Of a stretch of 64,000 bases of DNA, positions 43,163 to 55,740 are shown in pieces. The position numbers were made by a program, and so were the translations under genes. The stretch is taken from assembly GCA_025331565.1 (NCBI GenBank), contig JAFREQ010000017.1, forward strand, positions 5,186,001 through 5,250,000. Direction: 5' to 3'. Within the stretch, counting starts at the first letter, position 1; every line of letters starts with the position of its first letter. The stretch comes from Holacanthus passer. Lineage: Eukaryota > Chordata > Actinopteri > Pomacanthidae. A model generated the notes under the pieces. The model made no database searches, had not been told where the DNA came from, and saw only the letters and a list, made by a program, of their open reading frames with translations.

Positions 43163-44989
43163 GCTTTTTTTTTTTTTTAAATGTACACTCAGGCTTAGCT
43201 TAGCTTAGCTGACTGAAGAAGGACGTCCATCCTTCTTCTTCGTGTGTATCAGAACATCCAGAGACGTAGTCGAGCACCAGAACTCAAGAGCCGACAGAGT
43301 CACACACATTCTTCGGTGTTTTCTCTCATTCGCAGCCGCTCAGTCTTGATTTTAAGTCAGAAATAAACTGCATGTGGATCTGAATGGATCTGCTCACAGC
43401 TGTGCGAGGTTTTTACTTTCAGTCTTCCAGCGAATGGCGCTGCAACATCCAGCCTTTCTTAAACCAAACTAAACTTTTCTAAAAAAAAACCCAACCAAAC
43501 ATCTCAGAGCGAAATCTGAACTGAGCACAGAGCTGTTACTGTAACTGTCAATCAGACCTCAAATACGTGATCTTTCCAAAAGGTCACACTTCATGTTCAT
43601 GACTCTATTCTGGCATTTTTGATCCAAGGGAGAAATGCAATGTTCAAAATATTTATTATATTATGCCAAATCTTAGAGAACGATTCCTCTTCATTTCAAA
43701 ACAAAGACATTTGTTCTCTGAGAATTTTCGGACTGTTGGATTTTGTGCAGCTACAGGAGATCTGATCCACTGTTTCCTTGTTTATGAGCATTTGTCCTGA
43801 AAGACTTGTAATCCAAGTGAACTGAACGACCACGAGATTTTTTTTTTTTGATCACATGATTTCATAATGCTCCTGGAAACTCTAAAATCTTTCAGTTACG
43901 TAATTTATTCTTTGCCTCAGTCTGGAGCAGAAATGAGCTTAAAGCCGTCTGGCTGCCAGCAGCTTCCTCCCGCCGTCCGTCTGCCTGTGAAATTAGATCC
44001 CACCTACTTTTTTTCCTCCTTCTAATTAAAAGCGGTAATTAGTGATTGCCTGCGTCCTAAGCTCCCCTTTCATCTGCAGGCAAATACTTAATGAGTTTTG
44101 TGGTGGAAGCGAGGCTGAGCTGCAGCGTGTGAATCCGTCCACGAGCAGAGAGAGAACGTTTCAGAGACGAGGGCACGAACACCTGCAACACCTTTTGTAA
44201 AATTAGTAAAACCATGTATTTCCTTGCCTCCTTTCACTCTCAGCTTTTATCCTCTTTTGTCGTGTCTGCGTCCTTTCATCCTTTCATCCTTTCATCCCCT
44301 CTTTTATCTCCAGATCCCTTCATCTCTCCTCCATCCCTTCATTCCTTCAGCCACATCCTTTCAGTTATGATAGCTGAAATTTTCCTACTGATTAACATCC
44401 GTTCTGTTGCTCAACTTCCCAGTTGAATTCAAACCATATCCAGTGATCATACACACCCCGGCCTCACTCGTCCTCGCTCCCTCACCTTCCACCTCCTGAT
44501 GTCTCCACAGTAAAGTGGACAGTCTGTCTGTGGCAGTAATCCCTGCTCTTCTTAAATCTATCTGAAAAACACACACACACTTATAAGGATTAAATTAAAC
44601 TCTGAAAACTCTTCTGAGAATCAGTTTAATAACCTCGACTTGGAAGGTTTTTCAATCAAACCTTTTAATGGCAGAAGCCTCTTCACAAATTTGGTTAAAA
44701 TCAAATTCTCACAGGGTAAAAAGCTGTGGAGTGTATTATGTCAGTGAGGGTCCTCACAAGTATAAGTACAAGTGTGTGTGTGTGTGACATAAAGAGGGAG
44801 AGGCGTTCAGAGATGTGTTTGTGTTTGTTTGAGTCAGGCTGTTTTTGTGTCTCTCTATCTGTGTGTGTGTGTGTGCGTGTGATTGATGTCCCTCGGTGTT
44901 GCAGTGGACGCCCCCCCGTCCTCTTTTTTAATTGCTCGCTATTACATAACAACCTCCACTGCAGAGGAAGAGCACTGCAGAGGACTCCT

Positions 44990-45029
<40 letters not shown>
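44990..45029. repeat. (CA)n microsatellite
   Basis: 20 CA units. Confidence 0.94.
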
Positions 45030-45030
<1 letters not shown>

Positions 45031-45679
45031 TCATCTTTACTCTGCACAGTCTCTCCTCTGGAAACCTAATTTACATTTTAATCATTTAAAGCTCTATTTC
45101 TTTGATGAATGATAAAACACAATCAAGGAGTCAGATGATGACAGTAAATTCAGTTTAGGTTTCTTTGCTCGGTCTGATTTCCACATTTTTGGCCAAATTA
45201 TTGCTCATGAAAACATTTAAGTTGCCAGTTTCTTTGCTTAGACGCAGCAAAATCCCCATTTTCAAAAATGATTTAGTAAAAAGGCTGGACAGCAGCGTGA
45301 ACATTCATTTTCCTCGGGCCTCGTCTCGTCACCTCATTGTAATAATACACTCGATTGTTGCTCCACAGGACCTTTGTTGTGAAGCTGTGAGTGAGATGAG
45401 AATAAGACGATCCAGGTTGTTCTGAGGTTCCTTCTCACTATTCACACAAAACACTCAACCATTCAGGGTTTTTCAGGACTGAATGAAGAAGCTCCTGCCA
45501 AAGTGGTTTTCTTCTCCACCAAGTGTGATAGCGAGACAGAGACACTGGGAAGTTACTGTGTGATGATACTTGTGGTGAGTAGAAAGTGTGTGTACACAGT
45601 ACTGACACACACCTTATTATGAGTTTGTGTATTTAATAATTTACCATCATATTTTTGTTCACATGCATATGTCTGATCC

Positions 45680-45840
45680 CCTGCACGAAACGGCTCGGCT
45701 CGACCGCTTGGAACTGTTGTTCTTGGTTTTCCATCGGTGAAAGTTGTGGATGGTTCTGTGGTACAGATTCATGCAGCTACGACAGTACGTCACAGCACCA
45801 GGAGCCAAGAGCTGTTGGTCCATGCAGTGGAAACCAGGCT
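45680..45840 (-). mobile_element. Harbinger-like element fragment (related to 17631)
   Basis: The right end tgcagtggaaaccaggctta is the reverse complement of the left-end pattern at 17631 (tttccactgc). A 'ggctcggctcgacc' block is also shared. No ORF is retained. Confidence 0.4.
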
Positions 45841-46250
45841 TAATTCCCTGTGTAATGAACTGTAGCCTGTTCTGTATTTCATCTAAGCTTCACCCTCTCA
45901 AATTCCTCCAGCTGAAGACAAAATAACACGAGCTGAAGCTCTGCAGTCTGTCGCTCTCTGTGGGGAGACGTGTGGAGCAGAGACACATGCAGCACGTCTC
46001 TGTTTAATGGTCCTCATATAGCCAGCAGGGATCTTAATGGGCTGTTCATCACTGTGCACGACTGAGAGAGGAGGAGGAGAGTGCAGAGAAGAATACATCT
46101 CATTTTCCTTTTGAACCTGTGGATGAAAGAGACACGGGTTTTCAGGCCGGCTCTTCCTTTCTCTTCTGTGCACAGAATGAGGCCTCATTTCATCTGAAAG
46201 GGTCGAGAGCGGCGGAGGAATGCGATAGAGCGCGACGACACAGCCTCTAC

Positions 46251-46393
46251 GTGCTGACTCACTGTGAACAGGAGCATCAGCTGAATGTCTGAAATGTCCA
46301 GAGCTCAGTGGCAGCTGGTTTAGTTTCTCTCATTTACCACGGTGGAGTGCTGACTCACTGTGAACAGGAGCATCAGCTGAATGTCTGAAATGT
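46251..46393. repeat. 47-bp exact direct duplication
   Basis: 46251-46297 and 46347-46393 are identical over 47 bases (both begin gtgctgactcactgtgaaca), offset 96 bp, with unrelated sequence between. Confidence 0.95.
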
Positions 46394-46899
46394 GATGATG
46401 ATGAGAGAAGCGTTACTTGAGTCAGTGTAACTATGATTACAACCAAAGTCTGATGGAGATGAAACTGACAGGTGTTTCCTGCTGAGGTGGTCGTCAGGAG
46501 CAGAAACAGGCTCCACAGGGATGATGGAGACTTGGATGATGGATTATTCTGATCTACATCCACAAGTGTCCAGTTCAAAGTCTGCAGTGTTGTTTGATAC
46601 CTTTTAGTGATGTAGAAAGTGCTGGAGCTTTTGTGTGCGTCCATTATCTCTCTCTTAATTGTTTGCTCAATGAACAGATGTCTTTTACTGGCGATCATCA
46701 CTCAGGCTGCAATAAAGCTGTTTCCTGTGTGTGTGTGTGTGTGTGTGTGGAGGTACAGGGTGTTGTGTTGTAATAGTTCTGTTACCGTGGTGATCCATCC
46801 TTGTTGACCAGATTCAACGCATTATGATTAAAGGTGCACAGAGTTGCCATAGCAACGCTCTGCGTAGGAGTTACATAAGAGGAGAGAGGAGACCCAGTG

Positions 46900-46931
<32 letters not shown>

Positions 46932-48734
46932 CATATTGCAGACTGACTGCTGCTGCTGCTCTTGACCTGAAACTAAAGGTTTTATTATTCTGTCATTTTG
47001 TTCTTCTTTTTCTCACTTGACAATTTGCTGTCAGTCTTTTAACCTTTATTTATCGAGGGAAGTTTAGCGCCCAGCTTCAGATGAATGCAGTTACTCACAT
47101 TCACATGTGGGAGCTGCCCAGTTCAACCGCAGTCTGCTGCTGTCGGGCTTTGAGCTGCTCACACGGAGCAAACCGCCTCAACCTCCAGCTGAAGCTTTGT
47201 TCTACAGGCTATAGACCTGCATTACATAAAACATAAACCCATCCACGAATCTTCCATTATGGAGTGAGTCTGCAACCTGAGAAACAGAAACAAGCAGACG
47301 GAGGATTTATGCTGCACATAACTACGACATGTTGAGTTTCAGTATTTTTCAGTTGGATGAAGCTGTGTTTGCAAATCTCAAACTGACCTGCATCAGGTTG
47401 GACTTGAGGTCAACGATTTCTACTCACTTTTTAGGTTCCACTTGTTCACTTTTTGATGAATGTTGCTCTTCTCGCTGCGTCGACACTAAATGTTTCTATA
47501 AAGCACGTCCTGAAAAGAAATCAGCTTCCCATTGATCTGTGCTTGTTTTATATTTCAGTTTCAGTTAAAATTCCTCCTTAATTTGATTTAGAGAAATCGA
47601 TCTGTAATTGTTTGATTTGATGGTTTATTTGAAATGATTTGTGTTCCTACGCTGAGGCAGTTTAATGCTGTCAGCAGCCAGGAGGATTGATACCAGACCA
47701 CATTAACAAATTCTAATATACGTGCAGCTGTGTGATCAACATGTCTGTGTAAACTTGTGGCCTGTGGAGCCTTTGGAAATGTCTGCAGGGATTCACCTCT
47801 GCTCCGTCTGCTGGGATGGATTCACCACCACACATTCACACATTCACACATTCACCAGCAGCAATGAAATAAAGTTTGCTCGCTCATTACGCACAACTTT
47901 GTTCGTTCTGTGATGAAATCCTGTTCTGACGCTGCGTCGTGCAGACGAAGTTTCCGTTACGTAACAGAAGTGATGTGGAAGTCAGAGACACACAGAGAGG
48001 GAAGCTTCTTCTCAACTAGTCTTTTATTTCACCATTATCTGAGCGACAGGCCTCAGTCTGGCTGCAGTCCTGCAGCTTGTCGCAGGATGTGACTGTGATA
48101 TCAGGAGACGTTAAATATAAATGGAACATATGCAGATCAATGTGTCAGGAGCACGTCAGCAAAACCCTCCTCACTCACTGGAGGAAGCACATTCAACACA
48201 ACATCAGAGACTGAAGCAGGAACTCCTTTAAATCATTCATTCTGTCCAACGCTTCAAGCTTCTTTATATATATATATGCATCTTATATCTAACATGGAAT
48301 TCAAAAAAATCACAAATGATATTGAATTGTGTTAAATTATGGAGACAACACATTATCGTAGTCTAAATAAGTTATAATATCTCCACACACTGACATTTGA
48401 CACCATTTCAGAATATTTCTTACAGATATAATGAAAACATATGTTCAAATTTATATATTTTTGACATTTTTGATTTTTGACTTTATTTGGTTCATAGAAA
48501 AAGGATAAACACAAGACAGCACATAAATATTTAAAAGAAAGAATTTTTATGACATTGTTTCTAACCTTGTTTCTGTTTGTCCTCAAAGTAATTTATGATC
48601 TCATATTAAAAATTAATACATCTCTTTTAATCTTAGTCCCAAAACTTCAGATCAAAAACATTTAAAATTAAAAAAATCTTCATAAATGTAAAATCTTCAC
48701 ATTTCACAGGTTTGTTTTCTGTCTGTGTTGATTA

Positions 48735-49018
48735 GACTCAGGTGAGCTGCGGTGACGTAATCAACAGGTAGGCCGGAGCCCCTCGTGCCTCCTCATCCAG
48801 CCGGAGCGCGTGCAGCTGCTGCTGAACGTCGGCGTGTCGTCACACTGGCGGCGACACGGAGCGCGAGACGCTGCTGCTGCTGCTGCTGCACGCGCGCACC
48901 GCGGCAGAGGCTCGTGCTTCAGACGGAGACTCAACGATTCACGGAGAGAGAAACGAGCCGGAGACAGAGAAGCAGGCGAAGTTAACGGAGAGTGGAGCCG
49001 CGGAGAAACGACCTTCAG
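48735..49018 (+). promoter_or_regulatory. gdpd4: candidate gdpd4 CpG-rich promoter and untranslated first exon
   Basis: A short CpG-rich island in otherwise AT-rich DNA. It contains a CRE-like tgacgtaa at 48753-48760, a (CTG)n run at 48871-48889 and several GCGC/CGCG sites. It ends in a strong donor, cttcag|gtgaga (gt at 49019-49020). It lies on the same strand about 11.8 kb before the first gdpd4 coding exon with no other convincing coding gene between. The composition and donor are seen; promoter and gene assignment are inferred. An open frame across it (48785-49022) looks like a GC-composition artefact. Confidence 0.5.
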
Positions 49019-49697
49019 GTGAGAACACGTTCGTCTCCGGATGATTGAGCTGCTCGGACATTAAACGACCTGTGTTATTGATCATTATCAGGTGGATGAT
49101 TGATTGATGGAGTCAGCGATTGAAACACGTGATCATGTTAATGTGAGACGCTTCAGGTCACAGCTGAACCGCGTTGTTCTGATTAAAGGTTTATTTTCTT
49201 CAGTTAAACCTTTAAACAACATTTCTCGGTTCTGATACATTGACCTGATTGTCACCATCACATGTAATCAATGCTCATCACGTGATCATTTTAACAAACT
49301 GTGTTCATTGATTTTATTCCTGACATCTGACTGTTTTTATTGAAACTATTGAAAAGTGAGTTGCATATTAGAAATGAGACTAAAGCCGGAAACAATCTGA
49401 GTAACAGGAACAAGACTGTAAGTTTTATTCTGTCATATCTGTTTGTGAGTCCAGAGCCTGCAGCTGTAAAACCCATGTTTCTCTCTGGTGCCTGTTTGAT
49501 TGGAACTGTCTGCTGCTTTCAGGCTCTGGGCTCGGTTGTGTCTCAGCAGCTTGTGTTGTCACATGTTGTTGATGGTCCTGTCAGCTCACACAGCATTTCT
49601 TCCTCACATCCTTGTGGTTGATTGTGTTTCCTGTTTGGTTGAACCGACCGGACGGCGAATCACGTTTCTGTCTGGCTGCCCTGTTGTTGTTCCATAG

Positions 49698-49802
49698 ATC
49701 AATACAGATCAGCTTCGCACTGACAGTCTCGTGTTGGAGTTCAAGTCCGAGTCACGTGTCGGGACGTCAGATGCACATTTATTCATTCGTCACCCGGCCA
49801 AG
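49698..49802 (+). other. exon-like open segment of 35 codons, unrecognised
   Basis: Bounded by ttccatag and the donor ag|gtcagt. It is 105 bp, open in phase 0, reading INTDQLRTDSLVLEFKSESR and then VGTSDAHLFIRHPAK. It is relatively CpG-rich. No family is recognised. It could be a 5' exon of gdpd4 or chance. Confidence 0.18.
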
Positions 49803-52800
49803 GTCAGTTCACAGACCCACGGCTGCGTGAGGAATGATGGATGTGAACGAGGTAGACGAGGAGCGCTCTGGTTTTCATCACCATGGGAGCAGAGATGAGG
49901 TGAACGTCTCACACTGTGTGTGTCCATCCATGCAGGATGGTGTGTTTACCTACAGTCTGTCGATCACATTGACAAACTGATCACAGACATGTGACATCAT
50001 CAGTTTCTCAGCTTGTCCTCTAAGATCCAGTGTTTGGAGGCCAACAGACGTCTCTCCTGCCCGGATGTGATTATTAAAGAAGTGATAGCTGATCAGAAAG
50101 GTTCTGTGTCGACGGCATCAAAGGCAGAAATGTGCCGACGCTCAGACGACAATCTGTAGACTTAATGTTGCATAACCTCAGGACGCAAAAATACAAGGAG
50201 CAAGTGAGGAAAATCTGAAAGTCAAGTCAGCTCAATGTAGGTTTTAAGTGTGAGCCCACTTGGATCTGCCTGGATCGATTGAATCACGGCATCAGACACT
50301 TTTTAATCTCAACACTTTTGTCTGCTTAAGCAACATCAATCACACAACGAAAAGACAGATGAGAAAGAAAAGAAACACTTGAACTGCTACCAGGTAAACT
50401 CCCAGGATTCAGGCGTCTGAAATACTTCTGAAATGATTAGTCTTGGATTTACAACCTCGTCTGGCTTGTGATCCTCTTAAATCCCCAAATTCTTTGGGTT
50501 TTGAAGTTGTTTTTTTTGTGTTTGTCATGTGGCTCATAGTTCACGTTTCACCTGTGAGCACGTTGACGCTGTCTGAAAATGTGCTGCAGTTGGATTAAAT
50601 GGAAACTGTGATGTGTTTGAGACACATGACGGAGCCGCACCGTCAGGAGCCACATGTGAACTCTCGCTCAGCACAGCGTCGTAATGCAACAGCTCCAGTG
50701 AAGCTCTGCAGCACAGGAGCTCTTCACGGCTCGTCACAGAAACGAGGGCTCGCTCTCGGCCGAGCCTCCTGTGGTTCTGTACGACAGCGGCAACGCTCCA
50801 TCGTTTCAGGCTCCAACACAGCAAACCGTGGGGTCCACAAGCAGTAAATGTGGACAGAGGCCCTCAGACTCAGGATACTGAATCATATATGTGAATGTGC
50901 AGAATTCATTTCTGTGCTCAGGAAACTACGGATCGAGCCTTTAGATGCGAGTTGTCTGACATCGGTCTAGACGTCTGTCATCTTCTTGTTTTATTTAGAA
51001 AAAGTCTTGACACCTGTCCTTTGTGCTCTGTGTTCCTTGTGACTGGACGGATCGGACGGGGTTTGAATGAGCAGCTCCTTCACCGATGATTCCAATCATC
51101 ATTTAGTTTGATCCTTGTTTGATCGACGGACCTTTTCTCTTTTGGTTTTGTGTTGTGTTGTCGGGTCAAACCAGGGTTTGAACCCAGTTGCAGCTTTGTT
51201 GCTGTAAAGTGTTTTATGTATTTAAACCAGTATTGTTGCTGTGTTGATGTGGTTTGGTCGAGCTTCTGTCTCAGCACCTCGAGCTGATGCTTTACCTAAA
51301 GGCTCCACATGTTTCCCAGCAGGTCTGAGGAATCACACTGACTTCGCTCTCGGCCAAAGCAACACGCCTACAAAGGTGGAGTAGGATGTTTTCTGACTGT
51401 TGCTTTTCCCAGAAGACAGTAAGAAACAAATCAGTCTTAAGAACCGCACTGATTACAGGCAGATTTTGAGTCATACAGTCGGAATTAGAAGTTCTGAGAG
51501 TCAGAATTCCCACGTGTGTTGGTTTTATAAGGTGCTTACGAAGCCTTATTTAAAATTTCTGTACAAGTTAATTAAATTGGGTTTATTACTGTGAATGAAT
51601 ATTCCCACAGGCCGACAGAGATCCCAGTCTAGCAATAAAAAAAGCAATTAAATCGTCCTCTGATATGAGTTGCTTCCTTTGCGCTGTGACTGCGATGATG
51701 ACGGCGTGTAACGAGCAGTTTAATGAATAAATCAATATGTTAGTTAGCTGATCATTAATCTGCTGTGACTCACTGAGATCACTGCGGAGACGGGCTTCTT
51801 CGTGACGTGTGTTTGGCCTCTGCTGCCTGGTTTGTGTTCAGACAGTGAAGAACAGATGCCAGAGGAGGACAAGCTGTTCGCTACTGAGAAACTCTGACTG
51901 GACTGTGAAGAGAAATGTTTGTCTGTCAATTCAGTTTTTAGTTGAATTTCGAAGACAAATGTTGCTTCAGGTTTTTAGAAAGTAAATCAGTGCTGTATCC
52001 AGTCAGCACATGACAGGCTGCCATTAATGCTGTTTGGGTTTATGTTGAGATGTAGAAGCTAATGACATGATGACATGAAATTGAAATATGAGCTTTTTTA
52101 TTAGTGCCCTTTAGCTAAAATTGAGTTTGCATATAATGTTAAGAGTAATTTTCACCATTTTGCACACACAGACTTTCAGGTGAGCACATGCTGGACTGTT
52201 GTTGTAGCATCCGTGGTGTGATGTGTTTGCACAGTGAGTTAACAGCTGATCGGTGTGGACACAGAGGGCTGCATTGTTTTACGTGTACCGTCTCCCCTGC
52301 TCTCTCACTGTCTCTCCATCTATCTATATCCATTCCTCTTTGGCCTCCATGTTGTCTGCACATGCAGCAGCGGCGGCGTGTTGTCTCCTCCAGTGTCGTG
52401 TGTTTTGCTGCAGTGTTTTCCACTCTTGCTCCGTGCAGGCAGCCTCCAGCTCCGTGTGTTCACTATTCAGCTCTGTGATTGCCTCCTCGTCCCCGCCGGC
52501 CCGGGCGGTCCGGGGCCAGTCACATTCAGGATCTGCTGTCGGGCCGCACGTCGGAATCACAGTAGCTCATTGTTTTGTTTACGTCGACGGCAGCTTGTGT
52601 CCTTTCACGTGTGAGCAGTAAAGCTGACGAGCTCTTTTGTGTGTATTGATCCACTGTAGTCCCACTAAGATGCCCTCTGTACTTTTACTACGCAATATAT
52701 CTTCAGTGTTTTTGACACACACATAATTCTCTCTCGGCTAATAATGTTATATACCCGTAAGGGGATCATTAAATTTTAATCTAATCTTGTACATAATCAC

Positions 52801-54190
52801 ATCCTGAAACCACGGCCGCACGGCTCTGCAGGAGCCACAGGGATTAAGTGCCTGGTTTAAAGGCCAAACTCTGTGGGGATTCGAACTCGTGTCTCTGCAG
52901 AAACAAGCTGCTGCTGTCACCTGGTGTGAAGAAAACCTGGTTTGCGCACTAAACAGAAGTTGTGAATCTGCCAGTCAGCTGACGAGCCGCGTTGTCTTCT
53001 TCACAGCAAACGTTTTCTGTCAGTCTGCTGACAAGTTAATCCTGTTTGCTCGATTTCCGTTTCGTTATTTCCACATTGTTGTTATTTTCCTGTCTTGTCC
53101 TGAGCCGACTGCAGTGGGAGTGAGACTGAGATAAACTCATTAGATATGGGTATTGTTCTAACATTACTCACATACAGACACAGCCACAGGCACATAAACA
53201 CAGATAACTGGAGACACGAGCTTTGGTTCTGTCACTTACTTCAATTTATTCCACATGGGCCAATTAAATTAAATAGACACAACTCTCTTCCCATCATACA
53301 CACATTCACTTTTCTGCTCTCAAGCATAACGTCTCTGTCGCATTCGTGTCATTTGAAAACACCTTTAATGTTTAAGCTTGGAGTAGAACTGAAATCTCTA
53401 ATGTTTTTAGATTAATATTGTACAAGATATTTGTGTGTGCATATCTGTTCGTCAGGGTGTCTGACACCGTCTATGAGCCTCCATTGTGTTATAAGTGTTC
53501 ATAATGAGTCGACTCCCTGAGGTCCTTACTTATTTGATAAGCATCCAAAATGGTCTTCTTCCACAAATATATGTAATCAGTGGCCATTTTTGTAAGCACC
53601 TGTTGAGGAAAACATTCAAAATGGTGATTAGGTGGAGTTGAAGTTCTGAGCAGTATCTTTCTCCTGTTATTTCGAAGTGTCTCTGGTTGTGTTTGCAGTA
53701 GAAGAAGACGCGGCAGTCTGGCTCTGCAGCCTCGCCGCTCTCTGCATGTGAGCAGGTGCCATATTTCCAGTTGTAATCTGTCCTGTTTGGTTATAATTTA
53801 ATTCTCGGTGGGGGCACGAGGCAGCCGGCGATCCTGTCCAGTGTAATGGAGCCGAGTGAAACGTGACAGATTGCTAACCTGTGCTTTGCCTCAGTTCCCC
53901 TCATCACCCAGAGATGAAGCCGTGCGACGGCTCGGCTCCGGCTCCTCGTCTTCGGCCTGTAGGAGCAGAGGTGCTTGGTGTGGCAGTGTTGCTGTAGGTG
54001 ACTTTGGGCAGATAAAATATGAACCATGAAGCTCAGGTGATTTATATTTTATAAAATCTTGGAAAACTGACTTATTTGTTATATGTCTAAAATATTTGTG
54101 CATTTTTTTCTTTAACTGTCATGTAGCCAGACCATGGCTGTGTTTGCATGTATACAGCCAAAAGAAACCCTGTGTCATGTATTAATAAAG

Positions 54191-54240
54191 TAAGATAAGA
54201 TAAGATAAACCTTTATTCATCCCACAGTGGGGACATTTGT
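54191..54240 (-). mobile_element. LINE-type 3' tail with (GATAA)n, minus strand
   Basis: taagataagataagataaac followed by 'ctttattcatcccacagtgg' is the reverse complement of the tail at 26711. Same family, opposite orientation. Confidence 0.5.
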
Positions 54241-54941
54241 GTTTTGTTTGTTTTTGGAGTCAACCAGTCGCCTCGGTATCCAAACCAATGACTGTATAAG
54301 AAGATGGACGAAAAATGAAACCAAAGCACCTCAGTGGCTCCCCTGGTGGCTGGCTGCAGTATGAACCCTGCTCCCTCCATGTTAGTTGGTGGGGCATGGG
54401 GCCAAACTAAACAAATCAGTCACATGAAATTTTCTAGTTTTTATCACTGATGTATGTTGAAGTGTTAAATTTTACTAGTAGTTTTGGTTTTGATTAGTTA
54501 TTTGATGCTATAAAAAGAGGGTGTGATGTCATGATTGCACAGACAAATGACATCACCAGCACAAAACGGCAGCGCCTGGATCTGTGATCCAAGGAGGGTT
54601 GAAACTAGGGCACCTGGACCAGGTCTAGATTCAAGCCTCCTTGAATAACCATGACCTGGATGAGAATCTTCACAGACGTGTGACGCGCTGTCTATTGCAC
54701 GATTTATTATTGTGTTTATGTATCAGTTGTGTTAACAAACATGTTCGTTTTCAATTAATTGATTTCTTATTTTGGTGAACCCTTCTCTGCATTCGTCCAC
54801 CTAACTCTCCCAAACACATTTCAAGCACAGAAATTTCCCTCGCTTGAAGCCCGGTCGTGATAAATCAGGCCTTGTGAAAGACTCGGTGGTTCCTTACTTC
54901 ATGATGAATTCCTCTTAACTGCTGCAGTCAAACGGTTTGTT

Positions 54942-54942
<1 letters not shown>

Positions 54943-54998
<56 letters not shown>

Positions 54999-55128
54999 AG
55001 TCGTTAGATAATGAACCAGGAGTCTCAGACCTCGATGCTCTGTTTAACCTGAGGGAACCTTTTAAGTCGTCTTACTGGCGCTACGTGTCAACAGACCTGG
55101 CTTTCCAGGTTCGTGTGTGTGTGTCTGT

Positions 55129-55178
<50 letters not shown>
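54943..55178. repeat. (TG)n arrays flanking an open segment
   Basis: TG 54943-54997 and TG (with gtctg interruptions) about 55113-55178, on either side of the 36-codon open segment at 55001-55108. Confidence 0.94.
55001..55108 (+). other. exon-like open segment of 36 codons, unrecognised
   Basis: Lies between AG (54999-55000) and GT (55109-55110). It is 108 bp, phase 0 at both ends and open throughout, reading SLDNEPGVSDLDALFNLREP and then FKSSYWRYVSTDLAFQ. Both sides are (TG)n microsatellites, so the splice context is poor. I do not recognise the peptide. It could be a real exon, a displaced exon copy or chance. Confidence 0.2.
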
Positions 55179-55179
<1 letters not shown>

Positions 55180-55569
55180 TGGGCTGGGCTGGGCTGTCTG
55201 GAGTCTGGAGATTAGACAGACTCACCTGTGCACTTTGTAGAATATATTTGACACTGATCGATCGATAGGTGGATGAACTGAGTGTAGGATCCCTTGACAA
55301 TGGATTTCTTTTTTCTATTTGACCTAAATATTGTCAAGTCCTTGGTCTCAGCAGAGGAGAAAGGCTGACTTTGTTCACTGAACACTCTCTCAACAATCAG
55401 TCCTTTAGGAAAACTAGAACAAGACTTTTGGAAACTGGATCAGTCATGAGAAACACCCTTGTCTTGTTTTCCTGGGTCAGGAGCAGGAGACCTGTAACTA
55501 TAGATGTGTAATATGTGAATGTTATCGACCAGTTCATTGTTGCTTCCGACCTGCTAAGATGAGGATTGT

Positions 55570-55740
55570 TCTGTTTAATTGGTTAATTCTTTGGTCTGTA
55601 AAATGCAGACAAAATCTTGAAATGTGCTCAGTTTCCTCTTCAAATTGTTTGGTTCCTCATCAACAGTTAAAACCAAATCTTGGCATTTTTGACTCCAATG
55701 TTGATGATTATGAAAATTGTTTTCCTGATTGCTGACTTGT
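55570..55740 (-). mobile_element. hAT-like element fragment
   Basis: 'ggtctgtaaaatgcagacaa', 'cttcaaattgtttgg' and 'caacagttaaaacc' follow the minus-strand order of the family seen at 2119. Divergent and without intact ends. Confidence 0.45.

Larger units (their letters stand above)
43163..48734. other. pak1-gdpd4 intergenic region
   Basis: 5.6 kb without a recognisable gene. Contains (TTAGC)n near 43195, a possible conserved element near 43920-44110 rich in TAATTA sites, CA/TG repeats near 44990, 46729 and 46900, a Harbinger-like fragment near 45680-45840, and a 47-bp direct duplication at 46251 and 46347. Confidence 0.6.

Noticed and set aside
48785..49022. Arginine/alanine-rich frames over the CpG island
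   Set aside because: GC-rich composition suppresses stops. The residues are low-complexity and no ATG context or conserved motif is seen; better explained as an untranslated first exon.
52253..52621. Overlapping frames of about 120 codons near a GC-rich spot
   Set aside because: Three mutually overlapping frames with cysteine/leucine-rich translations and no exon borders. A composition effect; a second small CpG spot at 52480-52550 alone does not support a promoter.
52872..52895. tRNA B-box-like ggattcgaactc
   Set aside because: No A box, no cloverleaf and no SINE tail nearby.
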